Assembly: GCF_025148125.1 (NCBI RefSeq)
Contig: NZ_CP102267.1
Span: 1,870,501 to 1,934,500 of the forward strand
From: Blautia wexlerae DSM 19850
GTDB lineage: Bacteria; Bacillota; Clostridia; Lachnospirales; Lachnospiraceae
Direction: 5' to 3'
DNA length: 64,000 bases
Numbering within the stretch: the stretch's first letter is position 1; each line of letters opens with the position of its first letter. Positions 45,282-56,044 of the stretch are shown here, piece by piece. The position numbers were made by a program, and so were the translations under genes. The notes beneath the pieces were generated by a model. It made no database searches. It worked only from the letters and a program-made list of their open reading frames with translations, and had not been told where the DNA came from.

Positions 45282-47027
45282 ATGGAAGAGAGAAATAACA
45301 GATTGTTGAATGCCAAGCTGAATAAGTACATCATTCCGGGGATTATGATGTCTCTGGCGCTTCAGCTGGGAAATATCGTAGATACGATATTTGTAAGTAA
45401 CCTGATCGGGGTGGAGGCAATGTCTGCAGTTACCCTGAGCCTGCCTGTGGAGACAATCGTTCAGCTGACAGGATACTGCCTTGGTATCGGCGGTTCCATA
45501 GCAGTGGGAAACATGCTTGGCAAACGAGACAAAGAAGGGGCATCGAAATTGTTTTCTGCCACATTTATAGTAACACTTGTGGTGGGAATCATTTTTTCAA
45601 TCTGTGCCCTTCCTGCAGCAGAACCTGTTGCCAGACTTCTGGTATCAGGTGACGGTGTCCTGACCGGTTATACCAGAGATTACATACGTGTAAGTATGCT
45701 GGGGGCACCGGTGATCGGAATTGGACTGATGATGGTCAATTACCTTGGGGTGGAGAATCATCCGGAGCTGGCATCAGCCTACCTTATCGCAGCCAATGTG
45801 ATCAATCTTGTGCTGGACTATATATTCCTCAGATATACTCCGCTGGGAATTACAGGTGCATCCTTATCAACTGTTCTTGGTTTCCTGTTTGCAATGGGAA
45901 TTTTTGTGCTTTATATCCGCTCTGATAAGCGAAACCTCCACCTGATCCTGCTAAAGCCGGGCGAACTTGGAATCACAAAGGAAGCAATCATCACAGGCGT
46001 GCCAATGCTGATCTTTATGGCAGCTAATTTTGTAAAGGCGCTTGGACTGAATACCATTATCATGAACCAGCTGGGCGAGGAAGGTATGGCAGTATTTACT
46101 GTCTGTGACAATGTGCTGCTGATCGTCGAGATGCTTACAGGCGGAATTATCGGTGTGATCCCAAATGTGGCAGGAATCCTTTTTGGAGAGAAGGACTACG
46201 TGGGAATCCGGGTTCTCTGTAAAAAGATGCTGAAATACAGTTACATTCTGCTGGCTGTGATCTTTGTCCTTATTATGCTGTTTACCGAGGAAATCACTGT
46301 TATGTTCGGAAGCGGCGGTGGCGAGCTGGGTAGCCATATGGTCCAGGCGCTACGAATCTTTGCTTTGTGTGTGGCACCTTATCTGTGGAATAAGTTTATT
46401 ATCAGCTATTACGAGTCCATTGAGGAGACAGCCATTGCAAGCTTTGCCACATTTCTGGAGAATGCGGTGGTAGTTCTGCCTGCAACCCTGGTGGGAATCC
46501 TTGTATGGAAACAGATTGACGGGATCGGTATCGACGGAATTGCAGCAGGATTTGTTGCCACTGAGATCATAACTGCAGTTGCAGCCTGTATTTTCAGAAA
46601 AATCAGGCATAAGAATACAAGCTTTTATATTGTTCCTGACAAAAATCCGGGGATTAATCTGGATTTTTCCATTAAGAGTACCATGGAGGAAGCACAAACG
46701 GTTCATAAGAGGATCATAGAGTTCTGCCAGGAACAGGGAGCTTCTAAAAGCAAGGCAAATCTTGCCGCAGTGTGTGCGGAGGAAATGACTGTAAATATTA
46801 TACGATTCGGGGGAAAAACCTCCAACTGGATCGACATTAACCTCTGTCTGGAGGATGATCTCTGCAGACTGAGGATCAGAGATAACGGTGTAAATTTCAA
46901 CCCTCTGGAATATCAGTATGACAGTGAAGACTTTGATATACATGGGATTGAACTTGTCAAGAAGGTATCAAAATCCATGGATTATATTCGTGCGATTGAT
47001 ATGAATAATACCATAATATCTTTTTAG
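45282..47027 (+). CDS. MATE-family transporter fused to an RsbW-like ATPase domain
   Basis: 581 residues. Residues 1-445 are a MATE exporter with 12 predicted helices (starts KYIIPGIMMSLALQLGNIVDTIFVS). From about residue 460 a cytoplasmic HATPase of the anti-sigma/serine-kinase type is attached: AAVCAEEMTVNIIRFGG (N box), RIRDNGVNFNPLE (G1) and GIELVKKVSKSMDYIRAID. AAGGAGAGGGAG precedes the ATG. It ends seven bases before the NRPS gene, so it is the likely exporter of its product. The fused domain is expected to bind or phosphorylate a STAS protein, and one lies just after the NRPS. Confidence 0.88.
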   Translation: MEERNNRLLNAKLNKYIIPGIMMSLALQLGNIVDTIFVSNLIGVEAMSAVTLSLPVETIVQLTGYCLGIGGSIAVGNMLGKRDKEGASKLFSATFIVTLVVGIIFSICALPAAEPVARLLVSGDGVLTGYTRDYIRVSMLGAPVIGIGLMMVNYLGVENHPELASAYLIAANVINLVLDYIFLRYTPLGITGASLSTVLGFLFAMGIFVLYIRSDKRNLHLILLKPGELGITKEAIITGVPMLIFMAANFVKALGLNTIIMNQLGEEGMAVFTVCDNVLLIVEMLTGGIIGVIPNVAGILFGEKDYVGIRVLCKKMLKYSYILLAVIFVLIMLFTEEITVMFGSGGGELGSHMVQALRIFALCVAPYLWNKFIISYYESIEETAIASFATFLENAVVVLPATLVGILVWKQIDGIGIDGIAAGFVATEIITAVAACIFRKIRHKNTSFYIVPDKNPGINLDFSIKSTMEEAQTVHKRIIEFCQEQGASKSKANLAAVCAEEMTVNIIRFGGKTSNWIDINLCLEDDLCRLRIRDNGVNFNPLEYQYDSEDFDIHGIELVKKVSKSMDYIRAIDMNNTIISF

Positions 47028-47034
47028 GAGGTAC

Positions 47035-50000
47035 ATGAAAATGAAAAATATTAATGAAAGGAACAATTTTGTTTTTGAGTTTCGGCCGGTAACAGAATTG
47101 TTCGAGGAACAGGTGAAGCTTCATCCTGAGAAATGTGCAGTTGTCTCCGGCAAAGAGAGCTTTACCTATGCACAGCTCAATGAACGGGCCAACAGGATTG
47201 CCAATGCACTTGTGGAAAAAGGTGTCAGACGGGAGACCATCGTAGGTGTGGTTCTTGAGAGATGCTGTGATTTCTATGCAGTGCGACAGGGTATCCTGAA
47301 GGCAGGAGGTGCATTTGCAGTTGCCACACCGGATTATCCTGATGACAGGATCCGGTATATTTTTGAGGATTCAGGAGCTCCTTTTATTATCACAACAAAG
47401 GAGATCGCAGAGGAACGAAGGGAACTGTTTGCTAAGCTTCCCTGTACAGTACTTCTGATCGAGGAACTTCTGGAGAATGAGAATACAGAGAATCCTCAGG
47501 TAAAGATCGGGGAGCATGATCTTTGTTATTGTATCTATACTTCTGGTTCCACAGGCAAGCCCAAGGGTGTGCTGATCGAACATATCAACCTTGCCAATTT
47601 TGTAAATCCGGATCCGAAAAATGCGGAAACTTATGGTTATGTCAGCAGGGGATCGGTTTCTCTTTCCATGGCAGCCATGACCTTTGATGTGTCTGTTCTG
47701 GAGGAATTTCTGCCACTTACCAACGGGATGACTGTGGTGATCGCCTCTGATGAGGAGATTTTGAATCCTCTTATGCTGGGTGAGCTGATCGTCAGAAATA
47801 AAGTGGATATTATGACCACAACTCCTACTTACCTGTCCAATATGATCGATCTGCCCCAGCTTGAAAAAGCAGTTTCTCAGATTAAGGTGTTTGATGTAGG
47901 TGCAGAGGCTTTTCCTCCGGCTCTGTATGACAAGATTCGCAGAGTAAACCCGGATGCTTATATTATGAATGGTTATGGACCTACGGAAACTACCATCAGC
48001 TGTACCATGAAGGTAATTACGAACAGCAGAAACATTACCATTGGTACGCCTAACGGTAATGTGAAGGTATATATTGTAGATAAAGAGAATAAGATCCTTC
48101 CGGACGGAGAGACCGGAGAGCTTGTGATCGCAGGACTGGGTGTTGGCAGAGGTTATATGAATCTGCCGGATAAAACAGAGGCTGTATTCATTGATCTTAA
48201 CGGAGAGAGAGCTTATAAGACCGGTGACCTTGCAAGGATCAGCCCTGAGGGTGAGATTGAATTTTTCGGAAGAATAGACAATCAGATCAAGCTTCGCGGT
48301 CTGAGGATTGAGCTTGGTGAGATCGAGGAAGTGATCAATTCCTATGAGGGAATCATTACCAGCATTACTCTGCCTGTAGATAACAAATTCCTCTGCTGCT
48401 ATTTTATGGCTGACCGCCAGATCAATACAGAGGAGCTTTCTGCCTATGCATTAGAGTCCCTGGCTCATTATATGGTTCCTGAGGTTTTTGTCCAACTGGA
48501 AAAGATGCCTGTGACACAGAATGGCAAAATTGATAAGAAAGCACTGCCAAAGCCGGTTGCACAGCCAAAGAATCTGAAAGAACCCCAGACTCCTATGCAG
48601 AAGAAGATTTTTGAAATCGTTGCAGACGTTGTGGAGAATGATTTTTTTGGAACTGACACAAGTTTTTACAGGGCGGGGCTGTCTTCTATCAGTGCCATGA
48701 AGCTTTGTATTCTGATCTCAGAGGAATTCGGAGTGACTGTGAAAACTAGTGATATCCACGAAAACAATACGGTGGAGAAACTGGAAAAATATGTGATGCT
48801 TGCACCGAAGATCAGAACCTATGAAAAGAGAGAAGTTTACCCTCTTACCGGCTCCCAGAAGGGTATTTTTGCAGAGTGCATGAAGAATCCTGAGAGTACG
48901 GTATACAATATTCCGTTCCTGTTTGAACTGGAAAGCTCTGTTGACGTTCAGAAGCTGTCAGATGCCATTTCTCAGATGATCGCTGCACATCCGTATCTGC
49001 TGACAAAGGTTTATTTAAGTGACAGCGGAGAGATGGTGCAGAAGCCTTGTGAGGAAGCCTTTGTACCAGAGGTGGTCCGGACCACAAATGAGCAGTTTGA
49101 AAAGATGAAAGATGAGCTGGTGCGTCCCTTTAAGCTGGAAAAGGGACGGCTGTTCCGGGCGGGGATTTATGTGACAGAAGACAGGAAATATCTTTTTACA
49201 GATTTCCACCATATCCTGGCAGATGGTAATTCCTATGATATTATTTTTGAGGATATCGATCGGGCCTATCTGGGTGAGAAATTGGAGAAAGAATCCTACA
49301 CAGGCTTTGATGCTGCCCTTGATGAAGAACAGCAGATGAAAGAGGGAAAATATAAGAAGGCCGAGAAATATTATGACAGTATTTTCGAGGGAATTGAGAC
49401 AGAATCCCTGCCTCTTCCTGACTGCTCAGGAAAGACTCCTGAGAGAGGATATCAGTCGATGCCTGTGGACACCGGAGAGTCTCTGGTACTTTCTGCCTGC
49501 GAGAAGCTGGGGGTTACTCCAAACATTCTGTTTACAGGTGTATTCGGCATTCTCATGAGCAGATATTCCAATTCCGAGGAGAGTCTTTTTGCAACTATTT
49601 ATAATGGAAGAAATGATTCCAGACTGGAGAATACAGTCTGCATGCTTGTAAAGACTCTGCCGGTTTACTGTTCCTGTGATCCGAAAGTCACCATACAGGC
49701 CTATATGACAGAGCTCTCTGAGCAGATTCTGTCTTCCATGGCAAATGATATTTTTCCGTTCTCTGATATTTGTGCAAAGTACGGGATTAATTCTGATCTG
49801 GTATTTGCATATCAGGCAGAGCTTGGGGATGATTTCCCAATCGGTGATACCGTTGCCAGGGGTCATGACCTTTCTCCGGATATGTCAAAGATGCCTCTGT
49901 TGATCCAGGTAAGAGAATATGATCATAAATATGTGCTTACTGCAGAATACCGCAGTGACATGTACAGTGAAGCCTTTGTACGTGGAATGCTGGAATCCTA

Positions 50001-53000
50001 TGAGGCAGCTATGGATTCCCTGCTGAAAGCAAAATATATTTCGGAAGTTTCTGTTCTTTCCCAAAATGGAGCGGACACAATTGCGGAATTTAATAATACT
50101 GCCTGCGAATATGACAGAAGTAAGACCATCGCTGATATGTTTGAGGAGCTGGTACAGACCATTCCTGACCATACGGCTGTGGTATTTAAGGATAAAAAAT
50201 ATACTTACAGAGAACTGGATGAGATCAGCGACAGACTTGGAAAATATATCGCATCCCAGGGAATCGGCAGTGAGGATGTTGTTTCCATTCTGATCCCTCG
50301 CTGTGAATATATGGCGATCGCGCCGATGGGCGTGATAAAGGCAGGTGCAGCTTACCAGCCTCTGGATCCAACCTATCCCAGGGACCGCCTGATGTACATG
50401 ATGGAGGATTCCTCTGCAAAGCTTCTCATTGCTGACAGAGAGCTTCTTCCTCTGGTAGACGGATATAAAGGACCGGTGCTGTTTACAGATCAGATCTGGC
50501 AGCTGGAGGATAGGGATGTTGTGCTTAAGAAGCCGCAGCTGCATGATCTGTTTATCCTTTTGTATACTTCCGGTTCCACAGGTGTGCCAAAGGGCTGTAT
50601 GCTGGAATATGGAAATATTACTGCTTTCTGTCACTGGTTCAAGAGGTATTATGGCATAGATTCGGATTCCAGGGTAGCTGCATATGCTTCCTTTGGTTTT
50701 GATGCCTGCATGATGGATATTTACGGTGCCATCACAAACGGTGCACAGCTTCACATTATTCCGGAGGAGATCCGTCTGGATTTCATTGGACTGCAGCGCT
50801 ATTTTGAGGAAAATGGCATCACGCATTCCTTTATGACTACTCAGGTGGGAAGGCAGTTTGCGCTGGAGATGGATTGTAAGAGCCTGAGATATCTTTCTGT
50901 AGGAGGAGAGAAACTGGTTCCATGTGAGCCGCCAAAAGATTATAAGTTTATCAATGCTTATGGACCTACAGAGGCGACTATTTTTACGACTGTATTTGAA
51001 GTGGACAAATATTATCCAAATGTCCCGATCGGAAAAGCACTTGACAATGTGAAGCTTTATATTACAGACAAGCTGGGGCATATGCTTCCTCCCGGTGCAT
51101 GCGGAGAGCTGATGATCACCGGCTGGCAGGTTTCCAGAGGATATCTTAACAAGCCGGAAAAAACTGCCGAGGTCTATACAAAGAATCTTTATGATGATAC
51201 ACCGGGATACGAAGTGATGTATCATTCAGGTGATGTGGCAAGATTTCTTCCGGATGGAAATATCCAGATCATTGGCAGAAAGGATTCCCAGGTTAAGATC
51301 AGAGGTTTCAGGATTGAGCTTTCTGAGGTTGAGGAAGTGATCCGCAGATATGAGGGCATCAGGGATGCCACTGTAGTTGCCTTTGATGATCCAAATGGTG
51401 GAAAATATATTGCTGCCTATGTGGTATCGGACAGCACTGTTGATATCAATGCCCTGAATGATTTTATTAAAGAGACAAAGCCTGCCTATATGGTACCTGC
51501 AGTTACCATGCAGATTGACAAAATTCCTCTGAACCAGAACCAGAAGGTAAATAAAAAGGCTCTTCCTCTGCCTGAGAAAAAAGCAGCGGAGATCATTAAG
51601 CCTGAGAATGAGGTTCAGCAGATATTATTTGACTGTATCGCAGAGGTTCTGGGGTATACGGATTTTGGGATTACCACAGATATTTATGAGGCAGGTCTGA
51701 CATCCATCACTGCCATTAAGCTGAATATCCTGATCTCCAAAGCCTTTGACATTGTGATCAAAACTTCAGATATTAAGAATCATCCCACTATCCGAATGAT
51801 GGAGGAATTTGTAAAAACTGCGGGAAAAGAAAGCAAAAGAGAAGTACAGGAAAGTTATCCTCTTACCAACACTCAGGAGGGGATTTTCATTGAGTGTACT
51901 GCAAATATGGGTTCTACCATTTACAATATCCCGTATCTGTTAAAGCTTGATAACAAGGTGGATCTGGACAGACTGGCAGAAGCCATTGACAGTACTGTTG
52001 AGGCGCATCCTTATCTGAAAACCCGTCTGTTTATGGATGACAACGGAAATGTACTTCAGAAACGAAACGATGGGCTCAGTTATAAAACACCGATTTTAAA
52101 CGGAATGAACAGAGACACTCTGGTACGTCCATATATGTTGTTTAATGAACAGCTTTTCCGGTTTGAAATCTACAGAACCTGTGATGGCAATTATCTGTTC
52201 CTGGACCTTCACCACATTGTTGCCGATGGTACATCTCTGGCTATTATAATTAATGATATTAACAGAGCTTACAGCGGTGAGAAGCTGGAACCGGAAGGTT
52301 ATACTTCCTATGATCTGGCACTGGATAACAGAGATGCCCTGGCAGGTGATATCTATAAAAATGCAGAGAATTATTATAAGTCAGTATTTGAACATGCAGG
52401 TGGAAGCATCAGCTTCTATCCGGACAAAAACGGTGCGGCTCCAACAGCAGAACTTTACCACAGAGAGACCAGATCCATTTCTGTGCAGGATGTGAAGGAA
52501 TTCTGTAAAAAGCATGGAATTACGGAGAATGTATTCTTCATTTCCGCTTTTGGTATCACACTTGGAAAATATAATTTCAAAAAGGATGCTGTATTTACCA
52601 CTATTTACCATGGAAGAAACGATTCCAGACTTTCGGAAACAGTGGGTATGCTGGTAAAAACACTCCCTGTTTTCTGCGATTTCTCAGGAACAGCCAAAGA
52701 TTGCTTAAGCGGTGTACAGAAACAGCTGATCGATTCCATGAACAACGATATTTATCCTTTCTCACAGATCAGCCATGAGTTTGATATTAAGGCAGATGCC
52801 ATGGTTATTTACCAGGGCGACAATTTTGCTTTTGACACCATTGGCGGGGAATATGCACAGGAGGAGCCTGTCAGCCTGAACATGGCAAAGGCACCGGTTT
52901 CTGTCAGCATTTCCATTGAAAAGAACAGATTTGTCTTTGAGATTGAGTACAGAGGGGATATGTACCATGAGGAAACTATCCGGTATCTGGCTGACAATCT

Positions 53001-56000
53001 GGAAACCACTGCAGAGGGAATCTTAAGGGAATGCGATCCGGCTGATATCCGGCTGATGTTTGAGGAAGAAACTCAGATGGAGGATATTCCGGAACATGCA
53101 GGAAAGACCTTCATAGATTTGTTTAAGGAGATGGCTGCCAGATATCCGGACAGACCGGCAGTGCGGGATGACTCCGGAGATTTTACTTACAGAGAGTTGG
53201 ACAGAATGTCTGATTATATTGCTCAGAAGCTTACGGAAAACGGATTTGGACCGGAACAGGCAGCAGGTATCCTGTGCGGCAGGACAAAGGAATATACAGT
53301 AGCCTATGTGGGTGTTATGAAGGCCGGCGGAGCTTATGTTCCTCTGGATCCGGAGTATCCACAGAGCAGAATTGAATATATGCTGAAGGATTCAGGAGCA
53401 AGAAATCTCCTTGTGATCGATCAGTATCAGAATCTTGTGGAATTTTATGACGGAAATGTGATCAGTCTGGACAGTGTGTCAGATGAGGCTGAGGATTTTG
53501 AACTTTCTGCAGAGCTTATTTCTCCGAAACCGGAGAACCTTGCCTATATGATCTATACCTCAGGCTCCACAGGAAAGCCAAAGGGTGTTATGATCGAGCA
53601 CAGAAATCTGTTGAACCTGATCGAATATATCACACTGAGCAGAAATACTTCACCGGATGACATTGTGGCAGAGTTTGCGAGCTTCTGTTTCGATGCATCA
53701 GTGATCGATCTGTTTGCACCTCTTACCGCAGGAGCAGTCCTGTATATTTTACCGGAGAGTATCCGTAAGGACGCCATTGCCATAAGCAGATATATAAAGG
53801 AAAAAGAGATCACCACCGTAACCTTCCCTACCCAGATGGGAGAACTGGTTACAGAACTTCTGGAGGATGCACCTGCTCTTAAATTTGTTACACTTGGCGG
53901 CGAGAAATTCAAGCATTACCGTAACCGTACCTATCAGATGATCAATGGCTACGGTCCTACAGAGAATACGGTTTCTTCCACAGAGTTTTTGGTAGACAGA
54001 CAGTATGACAACATCCCGATCGGAAAATCACAGCGGAATGTGCGCAGCTACATTGTGGATGAGAATCTGAACCGGCTTCCGGTGGGTGCGTCCGGCGAAC
54101 TTTGTCACGCAGGAAGGCAGATTGCCAGAGGATATCATAATCTTCCGGAAAAAACAGCATCTGTGTTTGTAGAAAATCCATTTGCTGTATGTGAGCATGA
54201 AAGCCGTCTTTACAGGACCGGTGATATGGTCCGCATGAAAGGTGACGGAAATATTGAGTACATAGGCCGGATCGATTCACAGGTGAAGATCAGAGGATAT
54301 CGTGTGGAGCTTGGTGAGATCGAAGGTGCCCTTCTGAAACATGAGCTGGTGAAAAATGCAGCCGTTACAGTAATTGAAAAGGGTGGAAATAAATATATCA
54401 CAGCTTATTATACAGGAGAAGCCATCCCGGAGGATGAACTGAAGACCTTCCTGGAGCCGCTGATCCCGGATTATATGATGCCGTCTTTCTTTGTCAGCAT
54501 TGAGGAAATGCCTGTGACACCGGGCGGTAAGATTGATAAAAAAGCACTGCCAATGCCGGAGGTAACCACGAACACTGCCAGCTATGTAGAGCCGGTTACT
54601 GCAGCTCAGAGAGCACTCTGTGAGATTTTTGAGAAAGCACTGGGAATTGAAAGAGTAGGGATTGAGGACAACTTCTTTGAGCTGGGCGGATCTTCCCTTA
54701 CTGCATCCAAGGTTGCTGTTATGTGTCTGTCAAAGAATATTTCACTGGTATATGCGGATATTTTCAAATATCCTACTGTACGGGAACTTGCAGCTCTGGT
54801 TGATGATGACGGAGTTACAGAGGCTGCACAGAGCAAGAATGAATTTTCGGATTATAACTATAACAGGATCCAGAATGTGATCAGCGCAAATACAGAAGAA
54901 AATGCAGACCGGATCACAAAGGAAAAGCTGGGAGATATTATGGTCACAGGTGCCACAGGTTTCTTGGGGATCCATGTCCTTAAAGCATTCCTTGACAATT
55001 ATGACGGTAAGGTTTACTGTCTTGTACGTAAGGGCAAATATGAATCGCCTGAAAAGCGAATGATGAACATGCTGATGTACTATTTTGATGATCCATACAA
55101 AGAGCTGTTTGAAAGCCGTATTATCTGTGTGGATGGGGATATTACCTCAAAGGAACAGGTAACAGGATTTTCAGAATATAAATTCAGCACCATCATTAAC
55201 TGCGCTGCCTGCGTAAAGCATTTTGCGGCTGATGATGTACTGGAAAGAATTAATGTGCAGGGTGTGGAAAATCTGATCGATTTCTGTAAGAATAACGGCC
55301 GCAGACTGATCCAGATTTCTACGGTTTCCGTTGCGGGAGAAGGTTCTGACGGTGTTCCGCCAATGTCCAGAGTTTTCTGTGAGAATGATCTGTACATCGG
55401 ACAGAATATTACCAACGAATATATCCGCACCAAATTCCTGGCAGAGAGGGCGGTTCTGGAAGCAGTTTCCGAGGGACTGGACGGCAAGGTAGTCCGGGTA
55501 GGTAATCTGATGAGCCGAAACTCTGACGGCGAGTTCCAGATTAATTTCATTACCAATGGATTCCTTCGCAGCCTGAGAGGTTATGCGGCTGTAGGTAAAT
55601 TCCCTATGGGCGGTATGCATGAGGTGGCAGAATTCTCACCGATTGATTCTACTGCGCTGGCAGTTCTGAGACTGGCTCAGACCGACCGGAGATTTACTGT
55701 ATTCCATGCATGTAACAGCCATCATATTTATATGGCAGACCTGATCTACGCAATGCGCAGCTATGGATTCAGGATTGATATTGTAAGAGATGAGGAGTTT
55801 GAGGCAGCAGTGAAGGAATTTGCAAAGACCGGTCAGGATTCTGATGCGGTTTCCGGACTGATCGCCTATACCTCACATAATGAAAATGAAATCTATACCA
55901 TTGATTACAGCAATCGTTTTACAGCACAGGTTCTGTACAGGCTGGATTATAAATGGCCGGTTACAGATGACAGATATCTGGAAAATGCAATTGCAGCACT

Positions 56001-56025
56001 TGACAGACTTACATTTTTTGATTGA
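47035..56025 (+). CDS. Three-module nonribosomal peptide synthetase with terminal thioester reductase
   Basis: 2996 residues: A1 (1-505), PCP1, C1 (600-1020), A2 (1030-1525), PCP2, C2 (1605-2020), A3 (2030-2500), PCP3, R (2625-2990). A domains carry YTSGSTGKPKG-type A3 motifs near residues 167, 1175 and 2172, the NGYGPTE or NAYGPTE motif and the GR-D-Q-K-RG-R-EL motif. PCP serines lie in AGLSSIS (about 549), AGLTSIT and LGGSSLT (about 2549). C-domain HHxxxDG motifs are FHHILADG (about 723) and LHHIVADG (about 1724). The reductase shows VTGATGFLGIHV and later Y-x3-K in NEYIRTKFLAER. There is no starter C domain, so the first residue keeps a free amine, and release by the reductase gives an aldehyde or alcohol. 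An aldehyde would tend to cyclise with that amine. Confidence 0.95.
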   Translation: MKMKNINERNNFVFEFRPVTELFEEQVKLHPEKCAVVSGKESFTYAQLNERANRIANALVEKGVRRETIVGVVLERCCDFYAVRQGILKAGGAFAVATPDYPDDRIRYIFEDSGAPFIITTKEIAEERRELFAKLPCTVLLIEELLENENTENPQVKIGEHDLCYCIYTSGSTGKPKGVLIEHINLANFVNPDPKNAETYGYVSRGSVSLSMAAMTFDVSVLEEFLPLTNGMTVVIASDEEILNPLMLGELIVRNKVDIMTTTPTYLSNMIDLPQLEKAVSQIKVFDVGAEAFPPALYDKIRRVNPDAYIMNGYGPTETTISCTMKVITNSRNITIGTPNGNVKVYIVDKENKILPDGETGELVIAGLGVGRGYMNLPDKTEAVFIDLNGERAYKTGDLARISPEGEIEFFGRIDNQIKLRGLRIELGEIEEVINSYEGIITSITLPVDNKFLCCYFMADRQINTEELSAYALESLAHYMVPEVFVQLEKMPVTQNGKIDKKALPKPVAQPKNLKEPQTPMQKKIFEIVADVVENDFFGTDTSFYRAGLSSISAMKLCILISEEFGVTVKTSDIHENNTVEKLEKYVMLAPKIRTYEKREVYPLTGSQKGIFAECMKNPESTVYNIPFLFELESSVDVQKLSDAISQMIAAHPYLLTKVYLSDSGEMVQKPCEEAFVPEVVRTTNEQFEKMKDELVRPFKLEKGRLFRAGIYVTEDRKYLFTDFHHILADGNSYDIIFEDIDRAYLGEKLEKESYTGFDAALDEEQQMKEGKYKKAEKYYDSIFEGIETESLPLPDCSGKTPERGYQSMPVDTGESLVLSACEKLGVTPNILFTGVFGILMSRYSNSEESLFATIYNGRNDSRLENTVCMLVKTLPVYCSCDPKVTIQAYMTELSEQILSSMANDIFPFSDICAKYGINSDLVFAYQAELGDDFPIGDTVARGHDLSPDMSKMPLLIQVREYDHKYVLTAEYRSDMYSEAFVRGMLESYEAAMDSLLKAKYISEVSVLSQNGADTIAEFNNTACEYDRSKTIADMFEELVQTIPDHTAVVFKDKKYTYRELDEISDRLGKYIASQGIGSEDVVSILIPRCEYMAIAPMGVIKAGAAYQPLDPTYPRDRLMYMMEDSSAKLLIADRELLPLVDGYKGPVLFTDQIWQLEDRDVVLKKPQLHDLFILLYTSGSTGVPKGCMLEYGNITAFCHWFKRYYGIDSDSRVAAYASFGFDACMMDIYGAITNGAQLHIIPEEIRLDFIGLQRYFEENGITHSFMTTQVGRQFALEMDCKSLRYLSVGGEKLVPCEPPKDYKFINAYGPTEATIFTTVFEVDKYYPNVPIGKALDNVKLYITDKLGHMLPPGACGELMITGWQVSRGYLNKPEKTAEVYTKNLYDDTPGYEVMYHSGDVARFLPDGNIQIIGRKDSQVKIRGFRIELSEVEEVIRRYEGIRDATVVAFDDPNGGKYIAAYVVSDSTVDINALNDFIKETKPAYMVPAVTMQIDKIPLNQNQKVNKKALPLPEKKAAEIIKPENEVQQILFDCIAEVLGYTDFGITTDIYEAGLTSITAIKLNILISKAFDIVIKTSDIKNHPTIRMMEEFVKTAGKESKREVQESYPLTNTQEGIFIECTANMGSTIYNIPYLLKLDNKVDLDRLAEAIDSTVEAHPYLKTRLFMDDNGNVLQKRNDGLSYKTPILNGMNRDTLVRPYMLFNEQLFRFEIYRTCDGNYLFLDLHHIVADGTSLAIIINDINRAYSGEKLEPEGYTSYDLALDNRDALAGDIYKNAENYYKSVFEHAGGSISFYPDKNGAAPTAELYHRETRSISVQDVKEFCKKHGITENVFFISAFGITLGKYNFKKDAVFTTIYHGRNDSRLSETVGMLVKTLPVFCDFSGTAKDCLSGVQKQLIDSMNNDIYPFSQISHEFDIKADAMVIYQGDNFAFDTIGGEYAQEEPVSLNMAKAPVSVSISIEKNRFVFEIEYRGDMYHEETIRYLADNLETTAEGILRECDPADIRLMFEEETQMEDIPEHAGKTFIDLFKEMAARYPDRPAVRDDSGDFTYRELDRMSDYIAQKLTENGFGPEQAAGILCGRTKEYTVAYVGVMKAGGAYVPLDPEYPQSRIEYMLKDSGARNLLVIDQYQNLVEFYDGNVISLDSVSDEAEDFELSAELISPKPENLAYMIYTSGSTGKPKGVMIEHRNLLNLIEYITLSRNTSPDDIVAEFASFCFDASVIDLFAPLTAGAVLYILPESIRKDAIAISRYIKEKEITTVTFPTQMGELVTELLEDAPALKFVTLGGEKFKHYRNRTYQMINGYGPTENTVSSTEFLVDRQYDNIPIGKSQRNVRSYIVDENLNRLPVGASGELCHAGRQIARGYHNLPEKTASVFVENPFAVCEHESRLYRTGDMVRMKGDGNIEYIGRIDSQVKIRGYRVELGEIEGALLKHELVKNAAVTVIEKGGNKYITAYYTGEAIPEDELKTFLEPLIPDYMMPSFFVSIEEMPVTPGGKIDKKALPMPEVTTNTASYVEPVTAAQRALCEIFEKALGIERVGIEDNFFELGGSSLTASKVAVMCLSKNISLVYADIFKYPTVRELAALVDDDGVTEAAQSKNEFSDYNYNRIQNVISANTEENADRITKEKLGDIMVTGATGFLGIHVLKAFLDNYDGKVYCLVRKGKYESPEKRMMNMLMYYFDDPYKELFESRIICVDGDITSKEQVTGFSEYKFSTIINCAACVKHFAADDVLERINVQGVENLIDFCKNNGRRLIQISTVSVAGEGSDGVPPMSRVFCENDLYIGQNITNEYIRTKFLAERAVLEAVSEGLDGKVVRVGNLMSRNSDGEFQINFITNGFLRSLRGYAAVGKFPMGGMHEVAEFSPIDSTALAVLRLAQTDRRFTVFHACNSHHIYMADLIYAMRSYGFRIDIVRDEEFEAAVKEFAKTGQDSDAVSGLIAYTSHNENEIYTIDYSNRFTAQVLYRLDYKWPVTDDRYLENAIAALDRLTFFD

Positions 56026-56044
56026 TTCAGGAGGGAAAATTACA

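Noticed and set aside
49885..51225. 446-codon minus-strand frame inside the NRPS gene
   Set aside because: Composition is that of an antisense shadow (many C, H, I and W in odd places) and all NRPS motifs are intact on the plus strand.
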